Shown here in pieces: positions 26,723-36,077 of a DNA stretch of 64,000 nt. The stretch is from the NCBI RefSeq assembly GCF_004362215.1, contig NZ_SNWR01000001.1:4012001-4076000 (forward strand). Direction: 5' to 3'. Origin of the DNA: Paractinoplanes brasiliensis. Its GTDB lineage: Bacteria; Actinomycetota; Actinomycetes; Mycobacteriales; Micromonosporaceae. Made by a program: the position numbers and the translations under genes. The notes under the pieces are model-generated. The model worked only from the letters and a program-made list of their open reading frames with translations. It ran no database searches and had not been told where the DNA came from. Every line of letters begins with the position of its first letter. Positions within the stretch are counted from its first letter, which is position 1.

Positions 26723-27508
26723 GTGGACCGGTACGCGCGGTGGAATGCCCTGCTCGAGTTACTCGCCGAGAGTGGCCGGGTCAGCGTCGAGGACGCGGCC
26801 GAGCGACTCGACGTCTCGCAGGCCACCATCCGGCGCGACTTCGACCAGCTCGCGCAGCAGCAGATGATCACGCGGACCCGGGGCGGCGCGGTCGCCAACG
26901 GCGTCTCCTACGACCTGCCGCTGCGCTACAAGAGCGCCAAGCACTCGGCCGAGAAGCAGCGCATCGGCGAGGCGGCGGCCGGCTTGGTCACCCCGGGCAC
27001 GGTCGTCGGGCTCAACGGCGGCACCACGGTCACCGAGGTCGCGCGGGCGTTGGCCGTACGGCCCGACCTGAACGCGGGCGGCGAGGGCTCCCAGCTCACC
27101 GTGGTCACCAACGCCCTCAACATCGCCAACGAGTTGCTCGTGCGCTCGCGCATGAAGATCGTGGTGGCCGGTGGTGTCGTGCGGCCGCAGTCCTTCGAGG
27201 TGGTCGGCCCGCTCGGCGGCGCGCTGCTGAAGGAGGTCACGCTCGACATCGTGCTGCTCGGCGTGGACGCGGTCGACGTGGAACTGGGGGCGGCCTCCCA
27301 CCACGAGGGCGAGGCGGCCATGAACAGCCTGATGGTGGCGCGGGCCAAGCGCGTGGTGGTGATCGCCGATTCGTCGAAGCTGGGCGGGCACGCGTTCGCC
27401 CGGATCTGCCCGATCACCAAGATCGAGACGCTGGTGACCGATTCCGGCGCCCCGGCCGAAACCGTCACCCGCTTCCGCGAGGCAGGGGTGCACGTCATAA
27501 CGGCTTGA
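26723..27508 (+). CDS. DeoR-family transcriptional regulator
   Basis: 261 aa. N-terminal HTH (RWNALLELLAESGRVSVEDA, then LDVSQATIRRDFDQL) and a C-terminal DeoRC sugar-phosphate sensor (GLNGGTTVTEVARAL, VTNALNIANEL, VVAGGVV). GTG 26723 has GGGAG 7 nt upstream; an in-frame ATG at 26681 lies inside operator copy 2. Divergent from the amino-sugar operon, it probably represses that operon and itself, released by a sugar phosphate such as GlcN-6-P. Confidence 0.9.
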   Translation: MDRYARWNALLELLAESGRVSVEDAAERLDVSQATIRRDFDQLAQQQMITRTRGGAVANGVSYDLPLRYKSAKHSAEKQRIGEAAAGLVTPGTVVGLNGGTTVTEVARALAVRPDLNAGGEGSQLTVVTNALNIANELLVRSRMKIVVAGGVVRPQSFEVVGPLGGALLKEVTLDIVLLGVDAVDVELGAASHHEGEAAMNSLMVARAKRVVVIADSSKLGGHAFARICPITKIETLVTDSGAPAETVTRFREAGVHVITA

Positions 27509-27541
27509 GGGCGATCAGCAGCGCATATTGACGCTGCTGTC

Positions 27542-27547
27542 TAGAGT
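27542..27547 (+). promoter_or_regulatory. -10 box TAGAGT of an ABC operon
   Basis: TAGAGT ends 7 nt before the GTG at 27555, with no Shine-Dalgarno sequence. Confidence 0.55.
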
Positions 27548-27554
27548 CTCGCCC

Positions 27555-28541
27555 GTGACTGCCGTTTTGGAGATAGCCGGGCTGCAGAAGACCTATCGCA
27601 GCCGCAAAGGGGTGCGAAGAGCGCTCGACGGGTTCGACATGGTCGTCGAGGCGGGACAGGTCCACGGCTTCCTGGGGCCCAACGGCTCGGGCAAGACGAC
27701 CACGTTGCGGACGCTGCTCGGGCTGATCCGGCCCAACGGCGGGCGGATGGCGATCCTGGGGCGCGAGGTTCCCGATCACCTGCCCGAGGTGGCGGGTCAG
27801 GTCGGCGCGATCGTGGAGAGCCCGCAGTTCTTCGGCAACTTCACCGCCCAGGACACGCTCTCGCTGCTGGCCGACGCGGGCGGCGTACGCAAGGAGCGGG
27901 TCGACGCCGTCCTCGAGCTGGTCGGCCTGCGTGACCGCGCCAAGGACAGGGTCAAGACGTACTCGCTCGGCATGAAGCAGCGCCTGGCCGTGGCGTCGGC
28001 GCTGCTCAAGGAGCCGAAGCTGCTGATCCTGGACGAGCCGGCCAACGGCCTCGACCCGGGCGGCATCCGCGAGATGCGCACGCTCATGCGCAACCTGGCC
28101 GAGTCGGGCATGACCGTCGTGCTCTCCAGTCACATCCTCGGCGAGATCCAGCTCATCTGCGACTCCGTCACGATCATCTCGGCCGGGCGCCGGGTGGCCG
28201 CGGGCTCGGTGGCCGACGTGCTGGCCAGCCACACCTCGTCCGGTGTCAAGGTGCGGCTGGAACAGGGCGTCGACATGCGCGGCGCCGTCGAGCTGCTGCG
28301 GGCCAACGGCGCCCAGGTGACCGTCGAGCACGACCACTTCACGGTCGGCAACGCCGGCAACCCCGCGCAGATCACCCGGATCCTGGCCCAGCGTGAGATC
28401 TACGTGAGCGAGCTGACCCCGGTCGCGGCCGACCTCGAGAGCGTCTTCCTGGAGCTCACCGGCACCGCGCCGGTCGAGGGCCAGAACCGTCAGGTGGATG
28501 AGAGCGCCGTGGCCGCGCCGGCCGGAGGATGGGGACAGTGA
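27555..28541 (+). CDS. ABC exporter ATPase (CcmA/DrrA type)
   Basis: 328 aa. Walker A GPNGSGKTTT, signature YSLGMKQRL, Walker B LLILDEPANGLD, H-loop SSHIL, then the C-terminal extension typical of drug/antibiotic ATPases. It overlaps the next gene by 4 bp (GTGA), giving a two-gene exporter. The substrate cannot be told. Leaderless GTG start. Confidence 0.9.
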   Translation: MTAVLEIAGLQKTYRSRKGVRRALDGFDMVVEAGQVHGFLGPNGSGKTTTLRTLLGLIRPNGGRMAILGREVPDHLPEVAGQVGAIVESPQFFGNFTAQDTLSLLADAGGVRKERVDAVLELVGLRDRAKDRVKTYSLGMKQRLAVASALLKEPKLLILDEPANGLDPGGIREMRTLMRNLAESGMTVVLSSHILGEIQLICDSVTIISAGRRVAAGSVADVLASHTSSGVKVRLEQGVDMRGAVELLRANGAQVTVEHDHFTVGNAGNPAQITRILAQREIYVSELTPVAADLESVFLELTGTAPVEGQNRQVDESAVAAPAGGWGQ

Positions 28542-29548
28542 GCCTGTACACCGCCGAGACCAAGCGGTTGGTCAAGCGCCGCTTCACCAAGCTGTTCGTG
28601 CTGGGCACGGTGCTGATCCTGCTCGCGATCGTGGCCGGCATGTTCTTCACCAACGAGAAGGTCGGGCCTGATCAGGTCGCCCGCGCGCAGGCCCAGGCGC
28701 AGCAGGACTACCAGCGCGCGACCGTGCAGTACCAGCGCGATCAGCAGAGCTGCCAGGCCGCCCAGGGCACGCCGGAGGCGAGCAACTGGCCGCCGAACTG
28801 CGCGGACATGTACGCGCCGACCCAGGACGACTTCCAGGCGCAGTGGTACATGCCGCCGACCTTCGACTTCCGCGAGAACTTTCCCGAGATGGCGACCACG
28901 CTGGCGGCGCTGCTCGCGCTGGTCGCGTTCATCGTGGGCGCGTCGTTCGTGGGCGCCGAGTGGAGCAGCGGCGGCATGATGAACCTGCTGCTCTGGCGGC
29001 CGAAGCGGATGCAGGTGCTGGGCACCAAGCTGGCCGCCTTGCTGGTCTCGTTCACCGTGCTGACCGTGGTCTGCTCGGCGATCTGGACGGCCCTGTTCGT
29101 CGGGGTGGCCGAGGCCCGCGGCTCGACCGAGAGCATGACCTCGGGCGCCTGGCAGTCGATCGCGTTGATGGAGCTGCGCGGGCTGGCCTTGGTGCTGGTG
29201 GCCGCGGCCGTCGGATTCGGGCTGGCCTCGCTGGGCCGGCACACCGCGATGGCGCTGGGCGTGACGATCGGCGCGGTGATCGTGTTCCAGTTCGGACTCG
29301 GCACCGTGCTGGCGATGGCCAAGGTCAAGTTCGCCGAGGCCTACCTGATTCCGGTCTGGATGATCGCCTGGATGGACAAGGAGATCAAGATCGAGGACTA
29401 CAACTCGTGCGACTTCTCGTCGTCGGGCGGCTGCCAGCCGGACTCGCTGACGCTGACCTGGCCGATGGCGGGCGGCCTGCTGGCCGGGGTCTTCGTCCTC
29501 ATCGTGGGCGCCGCCATGTGGGCCATACGTAGTCGGGACATTACGTGA
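28538..29548 (+). CDS. ABC-2 type permease
   Basis: 336 aa, about six membrane helices: TM1 (LFVLGTVLILLAIVAGMFF), an extracytoplasmic loop of about 90 residues with Gln/Arg-rich helix and two Cys (QQSCQAAQ, NWPPNCADM), then five helices. The permease partner of the preceding ATPase. GTG 28538 has GGAGGA about 9 nt upstream; ATG 28529 would overlap that site. A third Cys pair (DYNSCDF, GGCQPD) lies in a late loop. Confidence 0.87.
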   Translation: MSLYTAETKRLVKRRFTKLFVLGTVLILLAIVAGMFFTNEKVGPDQVARAQAQAQQDYQRATVQYQRDQQSCQAAQGTPEASNWPPNCADMYAPTQDDFQAQWYMPPTFDFRENFPEMATTLAALLALVAFIVGASFVGAEWSSGGMMNLLLWRPKRMQVLGTKLAALLVSFTVLTVVCSAIWTALFVGVAEARGSTESMTSGAWQSIALMELRGLALVLVAAAVGFGLASLGRHTAMALGVTIGAVIVFQFGLGTVLAMAKVKFAEAYLIPVWMIAWMDKEIKIEDYNSCDFSSSGGCQPDSLTLTWPMAGGLLAGVFVLIVGAAMWAIRSRDIT

Positions 29549-29644
29549 CGTAACGCGGGTCGCGTGTGCGGGCGGGGGCTGTCGGTGCTTATGCTGACGG
29601 TCCCCGTTCGTACATCTGTGCTCGTCTTTCTCTTTTGGAGTGTC

Positions 29645-29947
29645 ATGCAGCCGGCCGCGGACTCCTCCGAAGACCAGCAGCACGTACCGCCCGCCTCCGA
29701 GCCCGGCCCTCAGGTGTCCGGTCTGACCGAGCGTGAGCAGCAGATTCTCGCGTTCGAGGCGCGCTGGTGGAAGCACGCGGGCAGCAAGGAACAGGCCGTC
29801 CGCGACACGTTCGGCCTGTCCTCGACGCGCTATTACCAGCTGCTCAACGCCCTGCTCGACAACCCGGCCGCCCTCGAGCACGACCCGGTGCTGGTCGGCC
29901 GCCTGCGCCGGCTGCGCTCAACCAGGGCCCGCACCCGCCGGCGTTAG
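29645..29947 (+). CDS. DUF3263 domain protein
   Basis: 100 aa. The conserved core reads LTEREQQILAFEARWWKHAG and SSTRYYQLLNALLDNP, the DUF3263 pattern, which looks like a small HTH fold and is confined to actinobacteria. Function unknown; DNA binding is suspected. The ATG follows TTGGAG. TATGCT at 29590 could be a -10 element. It ends overlapping the convergent AAA ATPase gene by 4 bp. Confidence 0.85.
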   Translation: MQPAADSSEDQQHVPPASEPGPQVSGLTEREQQILAFEARWWKHAGSKEQAVRDTFGLSSTRYYQLLNALLDNPAALEHDPVLVGRLRRLRSTRARTRRR

Positions 29948-32127
29948 GGCTGATGCGTCTCGGCGTACGCCGCCAGCCACGCCACCTGACCGGGGTCGAG
30001 TGACGCCCGTACGCGGGTGCGCGCCGTCGCGACGTTGGCGGCGGTGACGGTCGACGCCTCCAGCGAGTCCCGCATCGCCGCCAGCGCCGACTCCCGGATC
30101 AGGGCCGCGCAGTCGGCCGCCGAGAAGCCCTCCAGTTCGGCCCCGAGCGCGGCCAGGTCGACCGACTCGTCCAGCGGCACCGACTTCGACGACGCCTTGA
30201 GGATCGCCGCGCGCGCCTCGGCGTCCGGCGGCGGCACGTAGACCAGCCGTTCCAGCCGTCCGGGCCGCAGCAGCGCCGGGTCGATCAGGTCGGGCCGGTT
30301 GGTGGCGCCGATGACCACGACGTTGCGCAGGTCCTCCACGCCGTCGAGCTCGGTCAGCAGCGAGGCCACCACCCGGTCGGTCGTGCCACCGTCGGTGCCC
30401 TGCCCGCGGGTCGGGGCCAGCGCGTCGACCTCGTCGAGGAACACCAGCGTGGGCGCGGCGTCGCGGGCCCGGCGGAACAGCTCACGGACGGCCCGCTCGC
30501 TGTCGCCCACCCACTTGCTGAGCAGTTCGGCGCCCTTGACCGAGAGCACGTTGGCCTTGCCGGTGCCCGCGATCGCCTTGACCAGGAAGGTCTTGCCGCA
30601 CCCGGGCGGGCCGTAGAGCAGCACGCCGCGCGGGGGCGAGACGCCGAGCCGGGCGAACGTGTCGGGGTAGTTGAGCGGCCACAGAACCGACTCGGTGAGC
30701 ACCTGCTTGACCTCGGCCATGTCGCCGACCTCGTCGAGGGTCACGGCGGCCACCTCGAGGGTGGACTCGGCCATCGAGGTCGGGCGGACCACGTCGAGCG
30801 CGGCCTCGAAGTCGGCCATGGCCACGGTCGGCTTCTCGACGTCGCCGTCCTTCTGCCGCAGCGCGGCGCGGACGCCGGCCTCGCGGGCCAGCGCGCCCAG
30901 GTCGGCCGCGACGAAGCCCGGGGTGCGCCCGGCGATCTCGTCCAGGCGTACGTCCTCGGCCAGCTGCAGGCTGCGGGTCAGCACGCCCAGCTGCTCGCGG
31001 CGCATGGCCGCGTCGGGCAGCGGCACGGCGAGCTGGGTGGCCAGCAGGTGCGGCGCGCGCAGCGACGGGTCGACCGACTCGGGCCGGCTCGTCGTGGCGA
31101 TCACCGCGACCCCGGCGCGCACGGTCTCCTCGACCACCTGGTGGAAGATCACGCTGATCGGGCCGGGCTCCTCGCGCGGCGCCAGCGAGTCGGCGTCCGA
31201 GAAGAGCACGACCGTCGGCTCGCCCGTCCGCGCCTCGCGGGCCAGCTCACGCAGCCGGGCGGCGGCCGACTGGTTGGTCAGGGCGGCGATCTCGGGCGCC
31301 CAGACCGGCAGCACCCGCGCCCCGACCTGCGCGGCGACCGCGCGGACGAGCGCCGACTTGCCGGAGCCGGCCGGCCCGGTGATCAGCACGCCCAGCGAGA
31401 CCTCGGTGCCCAGGCGCTCCAGCACCTCTTTGTGGTTGAAGCCGAGGTCGAGCAGCTCCTCGAGCTCCTTGGCCTGGGCCCGCATGCCGGGCAGGTCGTC
31501 CAGGCTGGGCGGCGGCACCTCGGGGTCGGTCGCCGCGGGCGCCTCCGGCCGCACCGAGGGGCCGGGCACCGGGGACGAGACCGGGCCGTCCTGCCAGCCG
31601 ACCACGGTATCCATCGTGATCAGGGCGCCGTCGGTCTCGATCACGGTGAGCAGCGCGGTGTTCCACTGATAGCCGAGGCGGTTGCGCAGGCTCTGGCCGA
31701 TGTCGGGGCCGGCGACCGGCATCAGCTCCTGCGGGCGCAGCGAGACGTTGTCGCCCTCGGTGACCACCTTGCCGAGCAGCGCCAGCCGCAGCATCTCGGG
31801 CGAGACCAGGGCGACCACGTCGGCGGCGCCGGCCAGAACGACGTGCCGGGCCGCGACCGCCGGCTGCCTGCACACGGTGACCCGGCCGCCGTCGCGCAGT
31901 CCCAGGTTGCCCAGGGTGAGGTCGTCGGCGTAGAGGAACTCGCGGCTCGCCCCGGGCTGGGCCTTGGCCGCGAGCGCCGCGGTGGTGCGGGTGGCGCTCA
32001 GGCGTACGGGATCACCGGCGTTGATCGACAGTGCGGTCATGACGTCGGGGTGCAGCCGGACGATGCCGCGACGGTCGTCCAGCCCGGTCGGCCGCAGCGT
32101 CGCGGTCAGGGTCAATTCGTCAGTCAC
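29944..32127 (-). CDS. Cdc48/VAT-like tandem AAA ATPase
   Basis: 727 aa. Double-psi-barrel-like N domain (1-190), D1 AAA domain (Walker A GPAGSGKSAL, 251-260) and D2 (Walker A GPPGCGKTFL, 506-515; Walker B LVFLDEVDAL; pore loop LLSKWVGDSE; arginine-finger region DPALLRPGRLERL). D1 has a degenerate Walker B (VVLFSDAD, no DE pair) and no GRFD-type arginine finger, so D2 probably provides the hydrolysis. Likely a hexameric protein-unfolding machine; no proteasome gene lies here. GTG start at 32127. Confidence 0.88.
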   Translation of the reverse strand: MTDELTLTATLRPTGLDDRRGIVRLHPDVMTALSINAGDPVRLSATRTTAALAAKAQPGASREFLYADDLTLGNLGLRDGGRVTVCRQPAVAARHVVLAGAADVVALVSPEMLRLALLGKVVTEGDNVSLRPQELMPVAGPDIGQSLRNRLGYQWNTALLTVIETDGALITMDTVVGWQDGPVSSPVPGPSVRPEAPAATDPEVPPPSLDDLPGMRAQAKELEELLDLGFNHKEVLERLGTEVSLGVLITGPAGSGKSALVRAVAAQVGARVLPVWAPEIAALTNQSAAARLRELAREARTGEPTVVLFSDADSLAPREEPGPISVIFHQVVEETVRAGVAVIATTSRPESVDPSLRAPHLLATQLAVPLPDAAMRREQLGVLTRSLQLAEDVRLDEIAGRTPGFVAADLGALAREAGVRAALRQKDGDVEKPTVAMADFEAALDVVRPTSMAESTLEVAAVTLDEVGDMAEVKQVLTESVLWPLNYPDTFARLGVSPPRGVLLYGPPGCGKTFLVKAIAGTGKANVLSVKGAELLSKWVGDSERAVRELFRRARDAAPTLVFLDEVDALAPTRGQGTDGGTTDRVVASLLTELDGVEDLRNVVVIGATNRPDLIDPALLRPGRLERLVYVPPPDAEARAAILKASSKSVPLDESVDLAALGAELEGFSAADCAALIRESALAAMRDSLEASTVTAANVATARTRVRASLDPGQVAWLAAYAETHQP

Positions 32128-32224
32128 GCAGGCCCCTGTCGATAGAGCTTCGGAATCCCATGGTCCACGCTATCGCCCGAGGGCTCCTGAGAGGTTTCAC
32201 AGGCACCGCTCAGACGTCGGCGGA

Positions 32225-32230
32225 TACCGT
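32225..32230 (+). promoter_or_regulatory. -10 box TACCGT of the hydrolase-ABC operon
   Basis: TACCGT is 7 nt before the ATG at 32238 and no Shine-Dalgarno sequence is seen. It fixes the start against the longer frame from 32160. Confidence 0.55.
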
Positions 32231-32237
32231 TTCGCTC

Positions 32238-35000
32238 ATGTCATGGACGAGCCGGCTGCCCCGGCCCACCCGGCGGCGTGTTCTGGCCGCCTCGGCCGTC
32301 GTTGTGTTGCTGGCCGGCCTCGTCGGCTGGGCCGTGTGGCCCGAGCGCGCGAGCTGGACGGCGCAGGACGAGATGATCACGGTTGCCTCCGGTCCCGAGG
32401 GCAACGAGAATGTGACCCTCGACGCCCGGCTCTATCTGCCCCGCGACCGCGACGGCAAGGTGCCCGCGGTGCTGCTCGCCCACGGCTTCGGCGGCACCAA
32501 GGAGTCCGTCAGCGACGACGCCGAGTCGCTCGCCGGGCGCGGGTACGCGGTGCTGACGTACACCGCCGAGGGCTTCGGGCGCAGCGGCGGCCAGATCCAC
32601 CTGAACAGCCCCGACCACGAGATCCGCGACGCGCAGGGCCTGCTCGACTGGCTGGCCGCGCGGCCCGAGATCCGGACCGACGCGGCCGGCGACCCCCGGG
32701 TGGGCGTGGTCGGCGGTTCCTACGGCGGGGCGCTGGCGCTCATGCTGGCCGGGCAGGACCCGCGGGTCGACGCGATCGTCCCGTCGATCACATGGAACGA
32801 CCTCACCAACGTGTTCCTGCCCCAGTCGGCCGACACCCCGGCCACCGGCGTCTTCAAGAAGGGCTGGGCCGGCGTCTTCTTCGGCAACGGGGGCGCGGCG
32901 CCCTCGGCGACGCAGCTGACCGGGCCGTCAGCGCCGCCCACCGGCATCACCGTCGACCCGGCCTGCGGGCGTTTCGCGGCCGACGTGTGCCGGGCCTACC
33001 TCGACGTCGCCACCAGCGGCACCCCCGACCAGGCGACCGTCGACCTGCTGCGCCGGTCGAGCCCGGCGGCCACGCTCAGCCGGATCAAGGCGCCCACGCT
33101 GCTCGTCCAGGGCGCGGTGGACACGCTGTTCCCGCTCAGCGAGGCCGACGCCAACGCACGCGCGATCGCCGCGACCGGCACCCCCGTACGGGTGGCCTGG
33201 TTCACCGGCGGTCACGACGGCGGCGCCGGGCCTCAAACGGATCAGGACAGGGTGAAGTTCCTGACCGCGCAGTGGCTCGACCACTACGTCAAGGGCGAGG
33301 GCAAGACGCCGTCCGACGACTTCACGTACTCGCGGGTGGCCGGCTTCAGCGCGCTCGACCGCGATCTGGTCACCAACGGGTACTCCGACGACGCGTACCC
33401 GGGCCTGGGCGGAACCGGCACGACCAGCCTGAGTCTGCAGGGCCCGGCGCAGCCGATCGCGAACCCGCCGAACGGCAACCCGGGCGCGCTGTCGTCGCTG
33501 CCGGGCGCCGGCGGGCGTCTCAGCGAGCTGCTGTCCGGGGTCGCCGCCGACATCCCGGGGCAGCACGCGACCTTCGAGTCGGGGCCGGTGACAAAGGCGA
33601 TCGACATCGTGGGGTCGCCGACCGTACGGCTGCGGGCTGCCTCGCCGACCGGGGAGGCCACCCTCTTCGTCAAGCTCTACGACGTCGACCAGTCGGGGGC
33701 CGAGACGCTCAGCGCCGGGCTCGTCGCCCCGGTGCGGCTGACCGATCTGCCCGCGACGCTGGAGGAGTCGGAGGTCCGCACGGTCCGGCTGCCGGCCATC
33801 GTGCGCCAGATCGACGCGGGTCACAGCGTACGGGTTGTCGTCGCCACCACCGATCAGGCGTTCCTCTCGCCGGTGCAGCCCGCCACCTACACCGTGCAGG
33901 TGGGCACCGAGCTGCTGCTGCCGACCGTGGTGGGGGAGCCGATCGCGAACCCGCAGACGATCTGGCGGTACGTGCTGGCCGGGCTGCTGGCGGCGATCGT
34001 CCTCGGGCTCGCAGTGGTGCTGCTCGTGCGGCGGCGCCGTCTGCGGGGGCAGCACACCCCGACCGTGCCCGAGCACGCCGACACGCCTCTGGTGGTGCAG
34101 GGCCTGCGCAAGGCGTACGGGGACGGGTTTGTCGCCGTCGAAGAGATCAGCTTCACCGTGCAGCGGGGCCAGGTGGTTGGTCTGCTCGGCCCGAACGGCG
34201 CGGGCAAGACCACCACGTTGCGTGTGCTGATGGGCCTGACCATGCCGACCGCGGGTGAGGCGCTGGTGTTCGGGCACAAGCTGGTGCCGGGCTCGCCGGT
34301 GCTGTCGCGGGTCGGCGCGCTGGTCGAGGGGCCGGGTTTCCTGCCGCACCTGACCGGCATGGAGAACCTGCGGGCGTACTGGCAAGCCACCGGGCGCCCG
34401 TGGGAGGACGCCCGCTTCGACGAGGCGCTCGAGATCGCCGGGCTGGGCTCGTCGGTGCACCGGCGTACGAAGAAGTACAGCCACGGCATGCGGCAGCGGC
34501 TCGCCATCGCCCAGGCCATGCTCGGCCTGCCCGAGCTGCTGGTGCTGGACGAGCCGACCGACGGGCTGGACCCGCCGCAGATCGCCGAGATGCGCCGGGT
34601 GCTCAAGCGGTACGCCACCGACGGCCGGGCCGTGCTGGTCTCCAGCCACCTGCTGGCCGAGGTGGAACAGACCTGCACGCACGCGGTCGTGGTCAACAAG
34701 GGCCGGATCGTCGCGTCCGGGCCGGTCGACGAGATCGTCGGTGACTCGCCGTCGGTACAGCTGGAGGTCTCCGACGTGCCGGCCGCCGAGCGCGTGCTGG
34801 GGGAGCTGGGTGTGCGCTCGGTGCTGCCCGACGGGCCGTCCGGCCTGATCGTGGACATGAACGGCACGCCCCGCTCCGAGGTGGTGGCGTCGCTGGTGCG
34901 CGCGGGAGTCGCCGTCGACCGGGTGGTGCCGCGCCGCCGTCTCGAAGATGCTTTCCTCGCCCTGGTCGGCGAGAACTCGCGGGGAAGTGGGGACCGATGA
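32238..35000 (+). CDS. alpha/beta-hydrolase (S15/CocE-like) fused to an ABC ATPase
   Basis: 920 aa, four parts. TM1 at about 15-34. An extracytoplasmic alpha/beta hydrolase of the X-Pro dipeptidyl-peptidase/CocE type: nucleophile Ser161 (GGSYGG), Asp295 (GAVDTLFPL), His326 (FTGGHDGGAG). A beta-rich domain resembling the S15 C-terminal domain (about 440-565). TM2 at about 577-598 with an RRRRLRG stop. Then a cytoplasmic ABC ATPase: Walker A GPNGAGKTT (651-659), signature YSHGMRQRL, Walker B LLVLDEPTDGLD. It is coupled by an ATGA overlap to a permease, so the whole looks like an exporter whose ATPase carries its own surface hydrolase. Substrate unknown. Confidence 0.88.
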   Translation: MSWTSRLPRPTRRRVLAASAVVVLLAGLVGWAVWPERASWTAQDEMITVASGPEGNENVTLDARLYLPRDRDGKVPAVLLAHGFGGTKESVSDDAESLAGRGYAVLTYTAEGFGRSGGQIHLNSPDHEIRDAQGLLDWLAARPEIRTDAAGDPRVGVVGGSYGGALALMLAGQDPRVDAIVPSITWNDLTNVFLPQSADTPATGVFKKGWAGVFFGNGGAAPSATQLTGPSAPPTGITVDPACGRFAADVCRAYLDVATSGTPDQATVDLLRRSSPAATLSRIKAPTLLVQGAVDTLFPLSEADANARAIAATGTPVRVAWFTGGHDGGAGPQTDQDRVKFLTAQWLDHYVKGEGKTPSDDFTYSRVAGFSALDRDLVTNGYSDDAYPGLGGTGTTSLSLQGPAQPIANPPNGNPGALSSLPGAGGRLSELLSGVAADIPGQHATFESGPVTKAIDIVGSPTVRLRAASPTGEATLFVKLYDVDQSGAETLSAGLVAPVRLTDLPATLEESEVRTVRLPAIVRQIDAGHSVRVVVATTDQAFLSPVQPATYTVQVGTELLLPTVVGEPIANPQTIWRYVLAGLLAAIVLGLAVVLLVRRRRLRGQHTPTVPEHADTPLVVQGLRKAYGDGFVAVEEISFTVQRGQVVGLLGPNGAGKTTTLRVLMGLTMPTAGEALVFGHKLVPGSPVLSRVGALVEGPGFLPHLTGMENLRAYWQATGRPWEDARFDEALEIAGLGSSVHRRTKKYSHGMRQRLAIAQAMLGLPELLVLDEPTDGLDPPQIAEMRRVLKRYATDGRAVLVSSHLLAEVEQTCTHAVVVNKGRIVASGPVDEIVGDSPSVQLEVSDVPAAERVLGELGVRSVLPDGPSGLIVDMNGTPRSEVVASLVRAGVAVDRVVPRRRLEDAFLALVGENSRGSGDR

Positions 35001-35863
35001 GCGTTCAGGCTGAGGCAGGCGCGACCGGCTACCGGCCGTCACGCACGCTGCCGATCATGGCCGAGGTGCGCCGGCAGGCGTCGCGCCGGCGCACCCAGTT
35101 GGGCCTGGGGTTCATGGCGGTGCTGCCGCTCATCATCCTGATCGCCTTCGAGTTCGACAGCGGGGGCGACGACGACGGCAACGGCGGCGCGTTCGGCAGC
35201 CTGGTCGACCTGGCCACCTCGGGCGGCCTCAACTTCGCGCTGTTCTGCCTGGCCGTGTCGGCCGGGTTCCTGCTGGTGGTGGTGGTCGCGCTGTTCTGCG
35301 GTGACACCGTGGCGAGCGAGGCCAGCTGGGGCAGTTTGCGCTATCTGCTGGCCGTGCCGGTGCCGCGGGCCCGGTTGCTCGCGGTGAAGCTGATCGTCGC
35401 GCTGGCGTACTCGGCGGTCGCGCTGATCGTGCTGACCGGGGTCGGGCTGCTCGCCGGCACCCTGCGCTACGGGTGGCATCCGCTCGGCAGCACGGTGGCG
35501 GCCGAGATCGCGCCCGGGGCGGGCCTGCTGCGGCTGCTCGGCATCGCCGGCTATCTGGGCGTCACGATGCTGGTCGTGGCCGGGCTGGCCTTCCTGCTCG
35601 GGGTGCTGACCGACGCCCCGCTGGGCGCGGTCGGCGGCGCGGTGATGATCTGGATCCTGTCCAGCATCCTCGACCAGATCACCGCGCTGGGCGTGATCCG
35701 CAACGGGCTGCCGACGCACTACAGCGACGCCTGGATGGGTCTGCTGTCCACCCCGGCGCAGGTGGACGACCTGGTCAAAGGCGCGATCAGCGCGATCGTC
35801 TACGCCACCGTGTGCTGGGGCCTCGCGTTCTGGCGGTTCACGCGCAAGGACATCACCTCGTAA
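34997..35863 (+). CDS. ABC-2 type permease of the hydrolase-ABC system
   Basis: 288 aa, six predicted helices: TQLGLGFMAVLPLIILIAF, FALFCLAVSAGFLLVVVVAL, LIVALAYSAVALIVLTGVG, YLGVTMLVVAGLAFLLG and two more. An acidic extracytoplasmic loop (DSGGDDDGNGG) follows TM1. It overlaps the preceding gene by 4 bp (ATGA) and is certainly co-translated with it. Confidence 0.87.
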   Translation: MSVQAEAGATGYRPSRTLPIMAEVRRQASRRRTQLGLGFMAVLPLIILIAFEFDSGGDDDGNGGAFGSLVDLATSGGLNFALFCLAVSAGFLLVVVVALFCGDTVASEASWGSLRYLLAVPVPRARLLAVKLIVALAYSAVALIVLTGVGLLAGTLRYGWHPLGSTVAAEIAPGAGLLRLLGIAGYLGVTMLVVAGLAFLLGVLTDAPLGAVGGAVMIWILSSILDQITALGVIRNGLPTHYSDAWMGLLSTPAQVDDLVKGAISAIVYATVCWGLAFWRFTRKDITS

Positions 35864-35945
35864 GGGGGTCTCGCTCACACCTCGGGATCTCACGCGCCGA
35901 TTCGCGCCATCTCGTCGTAAGGTGTGGGAAACAACAACTGAATAC

Positions 35946-36064
35946 CTCATCCAGAGGGGCAGAGGGACACGGCCCTGTGAAGCCCCGGCAACCACCGTGC
36001 AGTCTCGACGACGAGGCCGCGCGCGGCAGGTGCTAATTCCGTCCCCTTCATGGGGAAAGATGAG
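35946..36064 (+). promoter_or_regulatory. SAM-I (S-box) riboswitch
   Basis: All conserved S-box blocks are present in order: P1 strand CTCATC (35946-35951), CAGAGGGGCAGAGGGA, GGCCCTGTGAAGCCCCGG then CAACC, AGGTGCTAATTCC, a GTCCCC/GGGGA P4 hairpin, and the closing GAAAGATGAG that pairs with P1. The gene's Shine-Dalgarno sequence (AGGAAAGG) directly follows P1 and no U-tract terminator exists, so control is probably at translation. TAAGGT at 35918-35923 may be its -10 element. Confidence 0.93.
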
Positions 36065-36077
36065 AGGAAAGGCCTCG

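Noticed and set aside
35924..36077. Rho-independent terminator as riboswitch expression platform
   Set aside because: No U-tract after any stem; the Shine-Dalgarno sequence next to P1 fits translational control better.
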